Shown here: in pieces, positions 37,322 through 46,521 of the stretch
Numbering within the stretch: position 1 is the first letter of the stretch
Layout of the letters: the number at the start of each line of letters is the position of its first letter
Source of the DNA: Microbulbifer harenosus
GTDB lineage: Bacteria; Pseudomonadota; Gammaproteobacteria; Pseudomonadales; Cellvibrionaceae
Reading direction: 5' to 3'
Length of the DNA: 64,000 bases
NCBI RefSeq assembly: GCF_005771435.1
Contig: NZ_VANI01000004.1
Span: forward strand, 477,258-541,257
Notes under the pieces: model-generated
The model's input: only the letters and a program-made list of their open reading frames with translations
Told to the model about the DNA's origin: nothing
Databases searched by the model: none
Made by a program: the position numbers and the translations under genes

Positions 37322-39175
37322 ATGCCAAAGATGCAGGATTCCTCCACCAGTCATGCCAGAATTGACCCATCGGCCACACATTCCGCTGCGGCCTCCAGCA
37401 TGAGCGCGCGCGCCATGGTGGCGGTGCTCTGGCGGTTTGTCCGCCCCTATGGCGGCGTTCTGTGCGGTGCCGGGGTGGCGCTGGTGTTTACCGCAGGCGT
37501 TACCCTGGCTATCGGCCAGGGAGTGCGCCTGTTGGTCGACCAGGGTCTGACCGGGGATTCCAGCCAGGCGCTCGGCCGCGCGGTTCTGGTCATCATGGCG
37601 CTGGCCCTGTTGATGGCTGTTGGCACCTACGCGCGCCATTATCTGGTGTCGTGGCTCGGCGAGCGCGTGGTGGCAGACCTGCGCAAGGCGGTGTTCGACC
37701 ACATCATTACCCTGCACCCGAGTTTCTTCGAGACCAATCGCAGCGGCGAGATCATGTCCCGCCTCACCACCGACACCAGTCTGTTGCAGCACATCATTGG
37801 CACTTCCTTCTCGATGGCGCTGCGCAGCGCGCTGATGTTTGTGGGTGCACTGATCCTGCTGTTGTTCACCAACCTCAAACTGAGCGTGATGGTACTGGTG
37901 GGGGTACCCCTGGTATTGCTGCCGATCGTGTTCTACGGTCGCCGCGTGCGCAGGTTGTCCAAGGCCAGCCAGGACTCCATCGCCGATGTGGGCAGCTATG
38001 CCGGCGAAATCATCCAGCACATCAAGACCGTACAGAGCTATACCCGCGAGCAGCACGAGCAACAGGCCTTTGCTGTCGAGGTGGAAACCGCGTTCAACGT
38101 CGCCCGCCGCCGCATACGTCAGCGCTCACTACTGGTGGCGGTGGTAATACTGCTGATGTTCGGCGCCGTCAGTGCGCTGTTGTGGGTGGGAGGTAATGAC
38201 ATGATCGCCGGGCGCATGAGCAGTGGCGATCTCGCCGCCTTTGTGTTCTACGCCATTATGATGGGTTCGGCGGTTGCGACTATTTCGGAAGTCTACGGCG
38301 AACTGCAGCGCGCCACCGGCGCCACCGAGCGGCTGGTGGACCTGCTGAATGTGAAAGCGGAAATCCCGGCAGGCGATGGCGACGCGGTCACCGGGTCTCT
38401 CGCCGGCGAAAATGAAGCGCAGGTCGAATTTGAGAGCGTGGAGTTCAGCTATCCCTCGCGCCCCGATCAGCCCGCCATTCGCGGACTGGATCTGAGCGTG
38501 GCCGCTGGCAGGAGCCTCGCTCTGGTCGGCCCCTCCGGCGCGGGCAAATCGACGCTGTTGGAGCTGTTGCAGCGCTTCTACGATCCGCAGCGGGGGCGCA
38601 TCACGTTGAACGGCACCGATATTCGCGATTTCGACACCGCCGACCTGCGTCGCCAGATGGCCGTGGTGCCGCAACAACCGGCGCTGTTTACCGCGGATGT
38701 CTGGTATAACCTCCGCTACGGTAAACCCGATGCGAGCGATGAAGAGGTCATCGCCGCCGCCAAAGCCGCCCACGCCCACGACTTTATCCAGCAGTTGCCG
38801 GATGGCTACAACAGCCATCTTGGCGAGCAGGGCACCCGTCTCTCCGGCGGTCAGAAGCAGCGCCTCGCCATTGCCCGCGCAATTCTTAAAGACCCGAAGA
38901 TCCTGCTGTTGGATGAAGCCACCAGCGCGCTGGATGCCGAGAGCGAATACCACGTGCAACAGGCATTGCAGGCGTTGATGCACAACCGCACCACGATCGT
39001 CATCGCGCACCGGCTGGCCACCATCCTGCACGCGGACAATATCGCGGTGCTGGAGCATGGGCGGGTGGTTGCACAGGGAACCCACGCAGAGCTTATACAG
39101 GTTTCGCCACTGTACCGGCGGCTGGCGGAACTTCAGTTTCAGAGTCCGGAGTCGCAGCAGCCGGTGGCGGAATAA
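37322..39175 (+). CDS. ABC exporter, fused permease-ATPase (MsbA/LmrA-like)
   Basis: The 617-aa half-transporter has six transmembrane helices in residues ~40-330 and a nucleotide-binding domain with Walker A GPSGAGKST, Q-loop VPQQPALF, signature LSGGQKQRLAIARA, Walker B ILLLDEATSALD and H-loop IAHRLAT. It would act as a homodimer exporting lipids, drugs or peptides; the 'ABC transporter transmembrane region, ATP-binding protein 1' subgroup is common in proteobacteria. The N-terminal 35 residues are Ser/Ala/His-rich and may be an extension. Divergent from the cold-shock gene. Confidence 0.88.
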   Translation: MPKMQDSSTSHARIDPSATHSAAASSMSARAMVAVLWRFVRPYGGVLCGAGVALVFTAGVTLAIGQGVRLLVDQGLTGDSSQALGRAVLVIMALALLMAVGTYARHYLVSWLGERVVADLRKAVFDHIITLHPSFFETNRSGEIMSRLTTDTSLLQHIIGTSFSMALRSALMFVGALILLLFTNLKLSVMVLVGVPLVLLPIVFYGRRVRRLSKASQDSIADVGSYAGEIIQHIKTVQSYTREQHEQQAFAVEVETAFNVARRRIRQRSLLVAVVILLMFGAVSALLWVGGNDMIAGRMSSGDLAAFVFYAIMMGSAVATISEVYGELQRATGATERLVDLLNVKAEIPAGDGDAVTGSLAGENEAQVEFESVEFSYPSRPDQPAIRGLDLSVAAGRSLALVGPSGAGKSTLLELLQRFYDPQRGRITLNGTDIRDFDTADLRRQMAVVPQQPALFTADVWYNLRYGKPDASDEEVIAAAKAAHAHDFIQQLPDGYNSHLGEQGTRLSGGQKQRLAIARAILKDPKILLLDEATSALDAESEYHVQQALQALMHNRTTIVIAHRLATILHADNIAVLEHGRVVAQGTHAELIQVSPLYRRLAELQFQSPESQQPVAE

Positions 39176-39526
39176 ACCCCGTAAGCTGACCGGCGTAATT
39201 TGTCTGTAAGCGCATGTAATACCGATGTAATCGGCAGTTACTTTTTTAATTTATTTTCCAAATCAGGAAGTTGTCAGAGACGGGCCCATAGATTTTTTTA
39301 ACGGCGATTTTTTCTGTCGCGATAAGCGTTTCGTGCAATTGCCGATAAAAATATTACTCTGCTATTCTCGCCGAACTCTGAAACAGAGCCCGCAAGTTAC
39401 TTCGGGCACTGCAACTGCCTTTCTCTCCCAGTTCTGAGTTCAGAGCCATTTCAAACGCTGTCTGGTTTTAGCAGGATTTAAAGCCAGGTTTGATCGTCAC
39501 ACTCATCCATAAAAAGGACTTTAGCG
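39176..39526 (+). promoter_or_regulatory. Upstream region and putative promoter of the two-gene cassette
   Basis: The 351 bases before the cassette are AT-rich. TTGCCG (39339-39344) and TATTCT (39363-39368) are spaced by 18 bases and could be a sigma-70 promoter about 160 bases before the start codon, leaving a long leader. No protein-coding frame is supported. Confidence 0.4.
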
Positions 39527-41179
39527 ATGCCAGATATCAATGAACCCAAGGCAATTCAGTTCAGCGAAGCCGGACAGCCAGCAAAAATCAATTATCAGGT
39601 GCCATTGCCCGGCGCCCATACCGGGCGGCGGATCATTGAGTTGGATCTGGGGCTCGGCCACAAAGACTTCACCGCGCTGGCGAGAACCGCCGGCACCTCC
39701 TACAAGGATTCGCTCGGCATAGATCCGAAAGTGAAAGACAAAATCCTGCCCAACAACACCAAGGTGCAGAATTTTCTGAGCGAGAGTATTCACCGTATCA
39801 GCACGCGGATAACCCGGCTGCCGGAGAATGTGAAGCCTCAGCGCGCGACGCTGGATAAAGCAGCATCAGGCAATACCAGCCCACAGATGAAAACCATCAC
39901 CGCGCTGAACAACGCCATCGATGCGGATATCTTCAAGGAAAACATCCATGTTGGCATGGTCATGGTCCCAAGTGTGGGCTGGGCGGGCAACCTGACTTAC
40001 ACGCCCCACCCGGTTGATTCCCCGGAAAAACCGAAGATATTCCTGGTGGAACGCTACGGTGTCAGCTCCTTCCTGGGTGACTATGGTATGGGCAAAACCG
40101 TGAAGACCTTCACGCTGTTGCCGGGAGAGACCACAAAGATTTCCATGCGCACCTGGCAGAGTACCAAGGAGAGCCGTCAGGAATCCTCCAGCATTATCGA
40201 CTCCCACGAGCAGTCCGCGCGCGAGCGCTTCGCCGACAAGATCCAGAACGAGACCACCGACAAACAGACCAAATCCAAGACCGAAGAATGGCATGTGGAA
40301 GCGGAAGTCTCTGCCAGCTGGGGCTTTGGCAGCGCCAGTGTTTCTGGCGGGGGCAGTGGCGAATACTCCAGTGGCCGCGAGCAATTTGCCAAGCAGGCCG
40401 CAGAGTCCGTCAAGGAACATGCCGCGGAGGCATCCAGCAAACGCGAAATGTCCGTAACCAGCAGTTCCGAGCGCGAAGAGGAATCCGGTTCCGAAACCAT
40501 CATCGAACGCACCATCAGCAATGCCAATATGCGGCGCGTACTCAACTTCGTCTTCCGCGAGCTCAATCAGGAGTACATCACCAAGCTACACCTGAAGGAC
40601 GTGCGCGTGGCATTTACCAACGGCCGCCGCGACTCCTGGCGCGAAGTGCCGATCTCCGGGCTGCTGGGCTTTCTGCAGGAGTTCGTGGTCGAAGCAAAAA
40701 TCCCGAAAGTAGCGCGCGCCATCTTGAAGATTGCGGGGTTTATTGCCGATAGCGAAGACGTAATGGTGCCCACGCTTGAGCGGGTAAATCTGGTCGACCA
40801 CGGCACGCGTATTGAAATCACGCCGGCGACCCTGGACGAAAACGGGGAGTTCCCGGTGCCGACCCGCAATAGCTACTACCGCTTCAAAACGGGGCCACTG
40901 CACCAGGACGATGCCAGCAATCCGGTTGACGGCGTGCTGTTGAATGAATCGCGTATCACCATGCGCACCGACAGCGTCATCGTCGAAGCCCTGCTCGGCC
41001 AGGCCGATGCGCTGGATGAATACGCAATGTCCATCCAGCGCGCCGCCGCCAACAAGGAAACCCTGGCCAACGATCGCGAGCGTCTGGTACAGGCCGCCAT
41101 TGCCGAAGCCAAGCTCGAGGACCGTCTTGAGACCATCGTGGATCTCAATCGCCTGTGTGCACTGGAAACGGCGGAATAA
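39527..41179 (+). CDS. 550-aa protein of unknown family, first gene of caspase-like cassette
   Basis: No known domain was recognised. The N-terminal third is soluble. Residues ~175-210 (LVERYGVSSFLGDYGMGKTVKTFTLLPGETTKISMRTW) look like a beta-sandwich. Residues 211-255 are a charged helical segment. Residues 256-282 alternate polar and non-polar (WHVEAEVSASWGFGSASVSG), like a membrane-inserting beta hairpin. Residues 283-325 are Ser/Glu/Lys-rich, and the C-terminal 70 residues form a helix rich in Ala/Glu/Arg. There is no signal peptide. The gene is 13 bases ahead of a caspase-fold protein gene. The pattern would suit a substrate or pore-forming partner of that protein, but this is inference. 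Confidence 0.7.
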   Translation: MPDINEPKAIQFSEAGQPAKINYQVPLPGAHTGRRIIELDLGLGHKDFTALARTAGTSYKDSLGIDPKVKDKILPNNTKVQNFLSESIHRISTRITRLPENVKPQRATLDKAASGNTSPQMKTITALNNAIDADIFKENIHVGMVMVPSVGWAGNLTYTPHPVDSPEKPKIFLVERYGVSSFLGDYGMGKTVKTFTLLPGETTKISMRTWQSTKESRQESSSIIDSHEQSARERFADKIQNETTDKQTKSKTEEWHVEAEVSASWGFGSASVSGGGSGEYSSGREQFAKQAAESVKEHAAEASSKREMSVTSSSEREEESGSETIIERTISNANMRRVLNFVFRELNQEYITKLHLKDVRVAFTNGRRDSWREVPISGLLGFLQEFVVEAKIPKVARAILKIAGFIADSEDVMVPTLERVNLVDHGTRIEITPATLDENGEFPVPTRNSYYRFKTGPLHQDDASNPVDGVLLNESRITMRTDSVIVEALLGQADALDEYAMSIQRAAANKETLANDRERLVQAAIAEAKLEDRLETIVDLNRLCALETAE

Positions 41180-41192
41180 GGAGGAATCCCCC

Positions 41193-42071
41193 ATGCCTCC
41201 AAGACATCCCGTTACCGATGTTGGGAGGGTGCTCAATGCGGCCACCCTCACCAACTCACCGGTGAGCGACACCAAAGCGGCCACTGGTGGCGGATCGCCC
41301 GCAACCACGGGGCCAACAATTCATACACTGATGGTATACGACAGCAGTGACGCCAGGATCAGCGCATTTGCACCGATCCTGGCGCGCGCCTACTATCCCA
41401 GGGCAAAACTCGTTGGCGTCAATTCACTGTCAGGACTTGCTTCCGCACTCAGTAAATACAGCAGGATTGATACGCTGATCATCGACGTGCACTCCGGGCC
41501 GGGTTTCCTGCTGATCGGCGGCGCGAGTCCCTCGCTCTCCACCGTGCAGCAGGTGCTGGCGAAATCTGGAGTCACTGTCCAATCGAAGATCGTTTTCGAA
41601 GGGTGCAAGGTCATGGAAGATCCCATCGGCACCTGCCAGATGGTGGAGAAAATCTGTGGACCAAATACCCAGGTGGTGGGTTTTACCTATTACAGTGTAA
41701 CCACCACATTCGAGATCGACTTCACCGACTTTGACGACGCCGCGGAGATCCAGTCTTTCTATGACGACTTCTCCATGCCATACATGGTTCCAGGGCTTCC
41801 CAGCGCCGAAAACTCGGTGGGCAAGGTCATTACCCACGGGCGGCGCTGGTTTCGGGACGAGTACGACGCAACGCTGCCGGAAGACGGTACCTTCCGGCAT
41901 ATCGAGAGCCTGGAGAGCTTAAAAAGCTATACCATCAACACGGCTGAAGATGCCCGGCGGGCACAGGCAGACTTCTCCGGTCCCGTTGTACCGGGAGCCA
42001 AGGTAACAGTAACGAATGTCTCTGCGGTTGCCAGGGCAAACGAGGAGGTGGAAGCGACGGCAGAACCCTGA
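41193..42071 (+). CDS. Free-standing caspase-fold (DUF4347/CHAT-like) protein
   Basis: The 292-aa protein starts at ATG 41193 with AGGAGG 7 bases upstream. After a disordered N-terminus, residues ~44-170 show the caspase-hemoglobinase layout: strand THTLMVYD, strand DTLIIDVHSGPG with candidate catalytic His100, then strand SKIVFEGCKV with candidate Cys138. The HSGPG ... EGCKV spacing is like DUF4347 domains (HGSxG ... YGCxV), which are usually N-terminal parts of giant adhesins; here it stands alone. A second domain (residues ~175-290) is not recognised. It closes the operon with the 550-aa gene. Protease activity is a prediction. Confidence 0.65.
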   Translation: MPPRHPVTDVGRVLNAATLTNSPVSDTKAATGGGSPATTGPTIHTLMVYDSSDARISAFAPILARAYYPRAKLVGVNSLSGLASALSKYSRIDTLIIDVHSGPGFLLIGGASPSLSTVQQVLAKSGVTVQSKIVFEGCKVMEDPIGTCQMVEKICGPNTQVVGFTYYSVTTTFEIDFTDFDDAAEIQSFYDDFSMPYMVPGLPSAENSVGKVITHGRRWFRDEYDATLPEDGTFRHIESLESLKSYTINTAEDARRAQADFSGPVVPGAKVTVTNVSAVARANEEVEATAEP

Positions 42072-42100
42072 GTGGGTACATTCTCGAAGAACTAAAAGGA

Positions 42101-42127
42101 CTGCGGAAATCACCGCAGCCCTTTTTT
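42101..42127 (+). terminator. Terminator after the cassette
   Basis: CTGCGG and CCGCAG pair around a short loop, followed by CC and six T. It lies between the cassette and the convergent ABC-F gene. Confidence 0.75.
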
Positions 42128-42156
42128 AACAGAAAGAAATTTCAATACCGCGTCTG

Positions 42157-43713
42157 TTAAAGGGACAGTTCGCCATTCATACCAACGGCCGCCAAAAAGA
42201 CCGGGTCGTGAGAAACAATAAGGAAGCTACCCGGATACTCCCGCAGTGCGCCTTCCAGCAGTTGGCGTGAATCCAAGTCCAGGTGATTATCTGGTTCGTC
42301 CAGAAGCAATAGGTCCGGCGCCTGCGCACCGCGGGTGACGGCGAGCAGCGCGACCTTCAAACGTTCGCCACCACTCAGCGTATTCAGCGGGCGAAGCGCC
42401 AACTCACCGCGAAGTCGCATGCTGCCCAGTGCCGTACGCCAGTAGGTGGCATCCTTATCCGGATGCAGGCGCAACAGGTTGTCCAGTGCCGAACAGTGAA
42501 TATCCAGCAGCGTGAAATCCTGATCCAGGTATAGATACGTACCATGCACATGGCATTCACCCGATTGCGGCCGTATTTCTCCGCTGATTACTTTCAGTAG
42601 AGTGGATTTTCCACTGCCATTGACACCACTGATATGCCAGCGGGCACCACTGTGCAAGGTCAATGAGATCGGTTCCTGGCTGCCGAACGGTAAACGCAGA
42701 TTTTCCAGATGCAAGCGGATGCCACCGCGCAACCCCGAGCTGGTCACTGCCAGGTGCTGGACACGATGCTGTTCAAGCTGGCTTTTATCATTGGCCAATT
42801 TTTGCTGCAGATGAGCCTGCCGATGAAAATGCTGTTGTTTTAGTTTGCCGAGGCTGTTACCGGCACGGTTTTTTTTGGCGTCGAGAAGCAGCTTGCTCTG
42901 TGAGCCGCGATCATTCTCCCCTTGGCGCTGTCGTTGTGCCGCACGCTGCAAGGCCTTTTGCTGCTGCCGTTCCGTGAGCTGAATTTCTTTGCGCGTGTTT
43001 TCCAGGCGCTGCTCCAGCCCCGCAAGCTCCGCGGAGCGAACTTGCTGGTAGAAACTGTAATTACCGCCATAGTGCCTGAGGCCGGATTCGCCGAGCTCAA
43101 ACAGGTTGTCCATACACTCCAGTAATTCACGGTCGTGACTGGCAACCAGCGCGCCACCATGATGTGCGCGCAGCTGCGCGTGCAGCCAGGCACGTCCATG
43201 TCTGTCCAGGTGATTGCTGGGTTCATCCAGCAACAGGTAGTGCCCCCGGTGCATAAATGCTGCGGCAAGCGCGAGCCGCGTACGCTGTCCTCCACTCAAT
43301 TCTGTTACCGGCGCATCCAGTGGGCCATGCAGGCCAGCGCTATCCAGTTGTTGCTGCCACAGCGCGGGAAGGTGCCAGTAGTCTGCAACAGCGACGAGGT
43401 CCGGTTCGCTACCGCAACCGGCTTCAATACGCCGAAAGCAGTCGAACAATTCGCCGCGGCACAGCGCATCCACCAATCTGTGCCCCCGCAAGCGCTCTAT
43501 CTGATCAACGACATAGAATGTGCGACGCCACTCGATTCCGCCATCGTCCGGGCGCCAGTGCCCGGATAGCAGTTTCAACAGTACCGACTTTCCGCGACCA
43601 TTGGGTGCAACGAGCCCGGAAAGACCCGCTGGCAGGTTGGCACTGAGATTGTCGAGAACAGAATGCCCGTCCAGAGTCAGGCTAATGTTGTGTATGTTAC
43701 AGATGGTTGTCAT
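42157..43713 (-). CDS. ABC-F family ATPase (second, divergent)
   Basis: The 518-aa protein has two ATP-binding cassettes (Walker A APNGRGKS and GVNGSGKST; signatures LSGGQRTRLALAAA and LSGGERLKVALLA; Walker B YLLLDEPSNHLD and LLLLDEPDNHLD) and a basic, glutamine-rich linker (residues ~225-330). There are no membrane segments. The first Walker A has Arg and lacks Thr after GKS (GRGKSV), slightly off consensus. It is distinct from YbiT in the same window and resembles the shorter ABC-F proteins linked to antibiotic or ribosome protection; the specific role is unknown. The ATG at 43713 follows GGAGG by 5 bases. Confidence 0.85.
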   Translation of the reverse strand: MTTICNIHNISLTLDGHSVLDNLSANLPAGLSGLVAPNGRGKSVLLKLLSGHWRPDDGGIEWRRTFYVVDQIERLRGHRLVDALCRGELFDCFRRIEAGCGSEPDLVAVADYWHLPALWQQQLDSAGLHGPLDAPVTELSGGQRTRLALAAAFMHRGHYLLLDEPSNHLDRHGRAWLHAQLRAHHGGALVASHDRELLECMDNLFELGESGLRHYGGNYSFYQQVRSAELAGLEQRLENTRKEIQLTERQQQKALQRAAQRQRQGENDRGSQSKLLLDAKKNRAGNSLGKLKQQHFHRQAHLQQKLANDKSQLEQHRVQHLAVTSSGLRGGIRLHLENLRLPFGSQEPISLTLHSGARWHISGVNGSGKSTLLKVISGEIRPQSGECHVHGTYLYLDQDFTLLDIHCSALDNLLRLHPDKDATYWRTALGSMRLRGELALRPLNTLSGGERLKVALLAVTRGAQAPDLLLLDEPDNHLDLDSRQLLEGALREYPGSFLIVSHDPVFLAAVGMNGELSL

Positions 43714-44261
43714 AGGCCCCTCCGGGGATCGGAGCGGGCAGCGCATCGGGTGGTATTGCCCGGAAACCTGGGCGAAATAGGTCTCGGGAAAGAGAGCGTT
43801 GGAATGGCCATGCGCCGCCTGCCACAGGAATCAGATAGCTCCAGGCTGGAGCCAGTCGGTGTCCGGTGTAGTGCAGGGTTAATTCATCGGCGTAAGGCGT
43901 CTCTGAGTGGGAAATGGAGTGGACGGGAAGAGTAGCGAAATCCGGCGAAATGCGCAATGTGACGCATGGGTTTCCTTCTGTCGCGACGTGATCAGTTCGA
44001 CTTTGGGGGCGTGGGTTACCTCCATATTCCGGGTATTGTGCCCAGCCAAATCGGGGGCCAGCGGGCCTGACTGAAAAAATTTTCAAAAAAATCGTAGATC
44101 TGTCGAATTTCGCCAGCGCCATTCGACTAACTTCAAACGGCAGGATCTTACCGGTCCGCTGCAGCTTGAGGGTTCACGCCTCGCGCGGGAACTGACAGGA
44201 CAAAAAACCAGGCCGGTGGCAGCGCCGGTTGAATCCATAGAAAAACATCAGGAGAAATAAC
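43714..44261. other. Intergenic region, 548 bases
   Basis: The region lies between the divergent ABC-F gene and the SRPBCC gene. An AT-rich block near 44070-44100 (AAAAAATTTTCAAAAAAAT) may be part of a promoter. Open frames crossing it have no codon bias or recognisable protein. Nothing else was identified. Confidence 0.4.
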
Positions 44262-44705
44262 ATGACTGGCACCGTACGTTTACACCGCGTCCTGCGGGCG
44301 CCCGCCGAGCGGGTATACCGCGCCTTTATGGACCCGCATGCCATGGCCAAATGGTGCCCGCCAGACGGTTTCTACGCCATCTACGAGCACCTGGAGCCTA
44401 AGGTGGGCGGCACTTTCAAGGCCTCGTTTACCAACTTTACCACCGGGCAGAGCCACTCCTTTGGCGGTGAATTCAAAGAACTGGTGGAGAACGAACTGAT
44501 TCGCTATGTCGATACTTTCGACGATCCAAATCTGCCCGGCACCATGAATGTGACCGTCACGCTGAAGGCCGTCTCTTGCGGTACCGAACTCAGTATCGTT
44601 CAGGAAGGCATCCCGGACGTGATTCCCGTAGAAATGTGCTATCTCGGCTGGCAGGAATCCCTGGCGGCACTGGCCCGCCTGGTAGAGCCGGAAATTAGAG
44701 AATAA
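44262..44705 (+). CDS. SRPBCC / AHSA1-like protein
   Basis: The 147-aa START-like (Bet v 1 fold) protein shows the N-terminal pattern VRLHRVLRAPAERVYRAFMDPHAMAKWCPP, VGGTFKASFTNF in the middle, and MCYLGWQESLAALARLVE at the end, typical of activator-of-Hsp90-like ligand-binding proteins in bacteria. The ligand is not known. AGGAG is 7 bases before the ATG. It is followed by YciI and GST genes on the same strand, a common grouping of small detoxification or stress proteins. Confidence 0.85.
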   Translation: MTGTVRLHRVLRAPAERVYRAFMDPHAMAKWCPPDGFYAIYEHLEPKVGGTFKASFTNFTTGQSHSFGGEFKELVENELIRYVDTFDDPNLPGTMNVTVTLKAVSCGTELSIVQEGIPDVIPVEMCYLGWQESLAALARLVEPEIRE

Positions 44706-44751
44706 TGATTGTTTCGCACCGTAAACCGTAGAAATAACCTAAGGAGAAAAC

Positions 44752-45102
44752 ATGAAAAACTTCCTCGCCATGTATCTCGGCGCCCCGGACTCAATGAAAG
44801 GATGGGAAAACCTGTCGGAAGACGAGCGTCAGCAGCGTATACAGGAAGGCATGGCTGCCTGGGGCGGCTGGATGGAAAAACACAGCGATATTCTTGTCGC
44901 CGAGGGCGGCCCGCTGGGCAAAACCAAACGTATTGACGCCACTGGTATCGCCGATGTCCGCAACGATATGACCGGCTATGTCATCGTAAAAGCGGAAAAC
45001 CACGACAAAGCCGCGAAGCTCTTCGAAGACCATCCGCATTTCAGCATCTTTCCTGGCGACTGCGTAGAAGTAATGGAGTGCATGCCCATTCCTACACCGT
45101 GA
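44752..45102 (+). CDS. YCII-related small protein
   Basis: The 116-aa protein has the dimeric alpha/beta-barrel pattern of YCII-related proteins (MKNFLAMYLG, then GGWMEKHSDILVAEGGPLG, then GYVIVKAENHDKAAKLFEDHPHFSIFPGDCVEVMECMPIP). Such proteins often accompany SRPBCC proteins and sigma factors of the ECF41 type, but no sigma factor is nearby. AAGGAG precedes the ATG. It starts 46 bases after the SRPBCC gene. Confidence 0.8.
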   Translation: MKNFLAMYLGAPDSMKGWENLSEDERQQRIQEGMAAWGGWMEKHSDILVAEGGPLGKTKRIDATGIADVRNDMTGYVIVKAENHDKAAKLFEDHPHFSIFPGDCVEVMECMPIPTP

Positions 45103-45186
45103 TTCCATCCGCCCCGAGGTTTGCCTGCAGTGACAATTGCTGGCAAACCTCAACCAAGCCACAGCTGAAAATATGTGGAGCTTATA

Positions 45187-45816
45187 ATGATCAAACTATA
45201 CGGAACACCTCCAACCCGTGCCTTGCGTGTAATCTGGCTGCTCAATGAGCTGGGCGTGGAATACGAAATGCTGCCCATAGATGTTGCCAATGGCGAGTGT
45301 CAGGAGGACAGGTTCCTTGCGCTCAACCCCGCCGCTAAAGTTCCGGTGCTGGTCGATGGGGAGCATGTGTTGACCGAATCCGCTGCCATCCAGCTCTACC
45401 TGGCCGACAAATATCCTGAAGCTGGCTTTATTCCGGATACGGTGGAAGAGAGAGGACAGATGTACCGCTGGATATTCTTCCTGATGACCGAAATCGAGCA
45501 GCCGTTGTGGCGTATTGCTCGCCACACCTTCGTGTACCCGGAAAGCAAACGAATACCTCAGGATGTCGAGCTCGCCAAGCAGGAGTGTTCAGAAATGCTT
45601 GCTGTGCTGGAGAAGCACATGGCGGATCGCGAATTTATAGTGGGAGACCGGGTAAGTGTTGCCGACTTTAATGCCGCCTACACGCTCGACTGGGCAAACG
45701 AAGAGGAACTGCTCAAAGGCACGCCGAATTTGAAAAATTACCTGAAATCCATGTACGCCCGACCTGCAGCGCCGATGACCATTGCCGAGGGGTTCGCGGC
45801 TATGGAGACCCAGTAG
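45187..45816 (+). CDS. Glutathione S-transferase
   Basis: The 209-aa protein has a thioredoxin-like N-terminal domain (KLYGTPPTRALRVIWLLNELGVEYE; VPVLVDGEHVLTESAAIQLYLADKY, with the cis-Pro and glutathione-binding Glu-Ser) and an all-helical C-terminal domain ending with the fold-stabilising SVADFNAAYTLDW. The catalytic residue is probably Thr/Arg in TPPTRA. The ATG at 45187 has GTGGAG 6 bases upstream. It ends the SRPBCC-YCII-GST group. Confidence 0.88.
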   Translation: MIKLYGTPPTRALRVIWLLNELGVEYEMLPIDVANGECQEDRFLALNPAAKVPVLVDGEHVLTESAAIQLYLADKYPEAGFIPDTVEERGQMYRWIFFLMTEIEQPLWRIARHTFVYPESKRIPQDVELAKQECSEMLAVLEKHMADREFIVGDRVSVADFNAAYTLDWANEEELLKGTPNLKNYLKSMYARPAAPMTIAEGFAAMETQ

Positions 45817-45957
45817 CCGGCGCGCCTCCTGGCCCCTTATTGACGCTCCCTACCTGCCTGCTGTCATTAACTTCTATTGCAGCGAGACGGGTCTGGAGCG
45901 TTTCCTATTAAGGACAGGGGCAGTATGTCACCAGGTGACGATATATCTTTCCGACAA

Positions 45958-46371
45958 TCAGCTGGGCTGTTGCACGGCGGCGGGGTCCATCCACATGATT
46001 TCCCAGATATGTCCGTCCAGATCCCGGAAGGAACGGCCATACATAAAGCCATAATCTTCCGGTTCGCGGAAGTTACTGCCGCCGGCCGCTACGGCCTTGC
46101 TGAGCATCGCATCGACCTCCGCGCGGCTGTCCGCAGACAGGCACACCAGCACCTCGGTGCTCTTGCCGGTATCGCAGATCTTAAGGCCGGGCGCAAAGCC
46201 GCTGAACTTCTCACGGGTGAGGAGCATGACGAAGTTGCTTTCCCCAACAATCATGCATGTGGCCGTTTCATCGGTGAACTGTGGGTTGAACTCGAAGCCG
46301 AGTTGAGAGAAAAACTCGATGGATTTTCCCAGATCGGCAACAGGGAGATTCACGAACATCATTCTGGACAT
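45958..46371 (-). CDS. VOC-family protein
   Basis: The 137-aa protein is of the glyoxalase/bleomycin-resistance superfamily: FVNLPVADLGKSIEFFSQLGFEFN, then MIVGESNFVMLLTREKF and SFRDLDGHIWEIMWMDP. It belongs to the subgroup often called lactoylglutathione-lyase-like, although activity is unproven. The ribosome-binding site GAGGAA is 6 bases before the ATG. It is convergent with the GST gene. Confidence 0.85.
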   Translation of the reverse strand: MSRMMFVNLPVADLGKSIEFFSQLGFEFNPQFTDETATCMIVGESNFVMLLTREKFSGFAPGLKICDTGKSTEVLVCLSADSRAEVDAMLSKAVAAGGSNFREPEDYGFMYGRSFRDLDGHIWEIMWMDPAAVQQPS

Positions 46372-46521
46372 AGCAATTCCTCAGGTAGAGTCAACACAGG
46401 ATTGCGTTGATACACAATAGTCGAAGCAATCGATGGAAAATCGACAGTAACGAAAAATTTTTTTGGCGGATAGTGCTGAGATACTCGGAAGCGTGTCTCA
46501 GTCGTCATTTGTGCAACGGCC

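Noticed and set aside
39527..41179. Assignment of the 550-aa protein as a bacterial gasdermin
   Set aside because: It is twice the usual length, and no gasdermin sequence features or short C-terminal inhibitory tail could be recognised; only the gene pairing is reminiscent.
43697..44122. A 141-codon minus-strand frame overlapping the start of the second ABC-F gene
   Set aside because: It overlaps the well-marked ABC-F start, has no codon bias and no protein-like sequence.
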